Assembly (NCBI GenBank): GCA_005406025.1
Contig: BGZK01001456.1
Location: forward strand, 62,001 to 126,000
DNA: 64,000 nt
DNA from: Eumeta japonica
Taxonomy: Eukaryota; Arthropoda; Insecta; Lepidoptera; Psychidae
Reading direction: 5' to 3'
In this document: piece after piece, positions 60,666 through 64,000 of the stretch
Position numbering within the stretch: position 1 is the first letter of the stretch
Layout of the letters: each line of letters starts with the position of its first letter
Made by a program: the position numbers and the translations under genes
The notes under the pieces: generated by a model
Database searches by the model: none
The model's input: the letters and a program-made list of their open reading frames with translations, nothing else
What the model was told of the DNA's origin: nothing

Positions 60666-62564
60666 CTAAGTGTTTATAGCCAATCAACTCCCTTCCTCAT
60701 TCTCTACCGTTTTAGGATCTTTTGACACTAACAATTATATTATTATATGCCTTGTAACTTTTCAGTCTAAATCACTGAAAAACGTCATATCATCAAATCG
60801 ACACATTTTAATCCTTGCTACCTCTGTTAGCTACCACAATCGAGAGTTTCGTGCAGGAAATTGTTGGGCGTTTCATCAAATTGAAGCTGCTCACGGAAAA
60901 TTAGCTTGATAGTAATCAAGTGCAAAAATGGACCATGGAACCCAGACTATATATAAAACTATTGTAAAAAAAAACAAACATGTAGGAATTCGAGCTCATT
61001 ACGTCCATCTGTCCTATAAATATTCAGAGATTGTATAAATATACTTTTGTGCAAAGTGTATGCTTAACAAATGCTTTCAATTTGTATAAAAATAAATTTT
61101 GTATATCCTCAGGAATCTTATTGAACATGCACACACAGCCCCTAAATGAATTTGTGACCCTACGCAGTCGACTAACATATAAACTTTTCTTTCTAATATT
61201 GAAATTATGTCTATTACAATTTTTATCCCAACATTCTAAACTTTTTTACGTATATTACATTTTGGTAAATAAGCTGTGAATATAAATTTACCAATACATG
61301 TAACAACCGCAGCTAAACACATTTTTGAGAGTAACTTATTGATTAATCCACGTACAGTTATTTATCTGTTTCCAACATTGGCACAATGTCTGGTCGATAT
61401 TAGTCTGTTGTGTGTCCACGTTTAGTGCCTGTATCGATTATTGGAGTTGAAGCGTCAGATATAGTCAGTCAATAAAACATTATTGTTTTCAGATTTAAAT
61501 TATTTGTGTAAAACTATAGAAATGAATGATTTTAGACAGCAGACAATATTCAATTTGTTATATTGGATCCAAACGTGCATTTTTATCATATATACATTAC
61601 AACCTATATAAAATCCTCTAATAAACGCTTGTAATGTATAAGAAGTCAGTTTTCAAATGTATAAAAATTGACATACGATACGAGTTCAATTTGAAGAAAT
61701 ACATATCAAGTCCTATAAATCCTGCATTAGTGACTCGAGAACTAATATTATTTTAGGTAAGTAAGTCAGTATTAAACAAAAAATTACTAAAACACTTTAT
61801 CTCATAATTTTGAAGGTCCCACGTCGAGAAAGTAATAAATGTGTAAGATATAATAAAAGATATTTACCTAGTGCAAAACTGGAAAAATATTGCCTGTCCA
61901 GCAAACGGTATTGGTAAGCGAATTCGGATTGCGAAAAGGGGAAGGATTGAAACTCGTAAACGGCAATCCCTCAGAGGAGGGCCGCAAAGCCCTACACTCG
62001 AATCCCCTTTGCAACTTTTATTGTGAAGATCAAATGTAATTCGGTGTGATGTCTTTGGCCCTTCCTGGCGTATATTTACATACCCTTATTATATGTATGT
62101 TACGCACTATAGAATTATTTATCAATGCTCCGTCTTTGATTTGCATGGGTAGGGTGAGATTTATTAATTAGTGTTTCGATGTACCATGTTAATGCTTTTA
62201 CTGCAAAAGTAAATATTAAATACGTACACTTGGGGAGTTTCGAAAAACATATTTACCATTTACTGACTGCGTTTTTCTACTTTCATTAAATTTCAATTAA
62301 ACATGTTTATTCCGTACACATGATGAGTACACAATCAATCGCACCTCATTAATAAATAAAAATGTAATTAATAGGCTCTATCAATAAACCAGCTATCTAA
62401 TACAAAAAGAATTTGTCAAATAGGCTGACAGTTTTTAAGATTAGCGCGTCCGTACATGTAAACAAATGAAACAAACTCTAGAAATTGATTCATATTGATC
62501 TAGATTAGCAATCACCGATGCAACACCGCACGCCTAATTAAACAAAATTTCTTACATTCTCATC
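60666..62564. other. Unassigned stretch
   Basis: A GC-richer patch at 61905-62020 has an imperfect inverted pair (GCGAAAAGGGGAAGGATTG and CGAATCCCCTTTGCAAC). It could be regulatory or a repeat. No gene is called. Confidence 0.35.
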
Positions 62565-62625
62565 TGATGTGATTCCAATTCACTTTCGGTGCGAATTACG
62601 ATCCCAATCCTGATGCCATTCAATA
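62565..62625. repeat. Degenerate hexamer-period tract, short
   Basis: In sixes: tgattc, caattc, actttc, ggtgcg, aattac, gatccc, aatcct, gatgcc. This is the weakest of the six tracts. Confidence 0.4.
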
Positions 62626-63199
62626 TAAATACACATGTGCTAAACGTACATGGAAAATAATCTCAGGAAAAGTCATAAAATACGTACTTTTCGATACTAA
62701 ATAAAAAACGTTTTACTTAAGACTCGAAGTTTTGAATTTCACAACTCTATTTGAGTGTGGCGCTTGGCGAGACGCCACAGAAATAAAATATTCATTCGGA
62801 TACCGTAGTGTAAACGACAACTTTCATTTGCATGAAATATTAAAGCTGAAGGTTTCATTTGATAAAAGCTAAATTTAAATACCTCAATTCTATAAAGTTC
62901 TTGTTTTTTTTTATATTTTCTTAATGTTTTATATATATATACATAAACAAAAAACACATAAAACGCGGTTATTTTATTCTAACATCTTTAATTTATAGTC
63001 GACATAAAGCAATTTTTTACAATTTATTTAATCAATATATTTAGTACAAGTTTTGACTGGCAAATATTTTTCGATAGTGACAAAAAATGCGTATAAACCC
63101 ATTTTCATATGTCTAATATTTGTCGTTGTTTCTGTGATACTATGATATTGTTAAACGATTGCATTATGTCGAACTGTGCGATGTAAAACAAATACATAC
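62626..63199. other. Unassigned stretch
   Basis: Nothing was recognised. Confidence 0.35.
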
Positions 63200-63258
63200 C
63201 AATTCCTCGGGTGATCCCGGCTCCTTCATACCATTGCTCTTGTCTATGCTCCCGGCCT
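63200..63258 (-). CDS. Candidate mini-exon (59 or 57 nt) of a minus-strand gene
   Basis: On the minus strand, TTTATCGTTTCCAG is followed by 59 nt and then a GTATGT donor (63199 downwards). A second AG two bases in gives a 57-nt exon that is phase 0 at both ends and encodes AGSIDKSNGMKEPGSPEEL with no stop. A second frame (GREHRQEQWYEG..) is also open, so the phase is not proven. GC content exceeds the flanks. It lies upstream, in transcript order, of the exon at 28330-27941, which also ends in phase 0. The two could therefore be alternative 5' parts of one gene. The protein was not recognised. Confidence 0.35.
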
Positions 63259-64000
63259 CTGGAAACGATAAAGTGTTTATTATTAAGAAGTCGCCCACTT
63301 TAAGTCACGGCCTGTAAAATAATTATTTTTTCTAAACCTTCTAAGCTAAATGATGATCGTGTTTCGAAGAACTCGACCCCGATTAAATTATTATAAAACT
63401 AGACAATGGACACATAAAAAGTTTGTTCAACGCCAGCCACTAATGACCCTGCGTAAATGCAAATCATACGGATGAACGTTTTAATTGAGCGCTAGCGGGT
63501 GAAGCAATCAACATCGTTTCACATGAGATGAATCGAAACAATTAATGAGTACTCTTGTCGCTGACGCGAGTAAACGCCAGGCACACGGACGACTAATACG
63601 CCAAACTATGTTGTTTATTGAAAAATTAAATTCATATGTCGCTACAAAAGTTTAATTCACAACTCGAAATTCGACGGCTTATTTACGAAAAGAAAGAAAA
63701 AATGATTTTTGTTCAATATAAGGTGTTTGCACACTCCTGTTACTCTCGTTATAAAATTATATCGATACACAAACGTAAGAATACTATTGCGAACTGCGCT
63801 CATAAGCTAAATAATTAAAAGTACAAAATAATTCCTCAAAAAAAAAAAAATTGAAAATAGCCCCAATAAAAAAAGGCAAAATAAATTCCCTCTGCGCCCC
63901 CGTTATTGCGTTGTTTACATTTCAAACATATTTAAGTCGGTTAGAATGTTCCAAGCAGTAATAAATCTTTGTTTGTTTATTCCGGAGTTGACATGTTTAC
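63259..64000. other. Unassigned stretch
   Basis: A poly(A) run lies at 63839-63850. No gene was recognised up to the window end. Confidence 0.4.

Noticed and set aside
206..64000. CRISPR arrays, operons, riboswitches or other prokaryotic systems
   Set aside because: No regularly spaced repeats with unique spacers and no compact gene clusters were seen. Composition and repeats are those of an animal genome.

Overview
The window looks like AT-rich, gene-poor nuclear DNA of an insect, most likely a lepidopteran. The support is indirect. There are several decayed mariner transposons, a tRNA-derived SINE, truncated non-LTR and LTR retrotransposon remnants, and interspersed repeats that I recognise from memory as common in moth and butterfly introns (44522-44996, 16084-16166, 37060-37275, and the short CpG-rich tails at 23655, 36638 and 60624). 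Nothing bacterial, viral-genome-like or organellar is visible. No complete host gene lies inside the window.

The best host coding evidence is on the minus strand. A CpG-rich block at 27900-28900 holds one convincing first coding exon (28330 down to 27941, 130 codons, ending at a GT donor in phase 0). A candidate 57/59-nt mini-exon at 63200-63258, with acceptor and donor, also ends in phase 0. A weaker 29-nt micro-exon candidate sits at 9730-9758. Together they suggest that much of the window is intronic to one long minus-strand gene with alternative 5' exons. The protein was not recognised.

Layout: 1-5890 is mostly unassigned AT-rich DNA, with a CpG-rich block at 206-700 and a palindromic AT array at 4147-4236. 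5890-12740 has one non-LTR tail and little else. 12743-17105 holds a 260-bp dispersed duplication, hexamer-period tracts and a 22-bp perfect hairpin. 17973-18670 is a truncated mariner. 20454-21290 is an 837-bp element built of ATGAGTAATG-like motifs, with short inverted ends and 12-bp flanking direct repeats. 25793-26667 is an internally deleted mariner. 27900-29245 is the exon/CpG block followed by a SINE. 31841-32200 is a 120-bp tandem repeat. 34189-36399 is a large inverted pair of one repeat around a CpG-rich spacer. 36418-40140 holds non-LTR tails and a nested mariner cluster with an unknown captured module. 41815-42771 contains an integrase-tail remnant. 44522-44996 is an interspersed repeat. 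48241-49950 and 55700-57157 are composite mariners sharing unusual junctions. 50700-51440 is a dead reverse transcriptase. The rest is unassigned.

All transposase, integrase and reverse-transcriptase copies are disabled by stops, frameshifts, deletions or insertions, so I infer no active system. The most interesting structures are the 837-bp element, the two modules repeatedly joined to mariner ends, the hexamer tracts and the possible alternative first exons.
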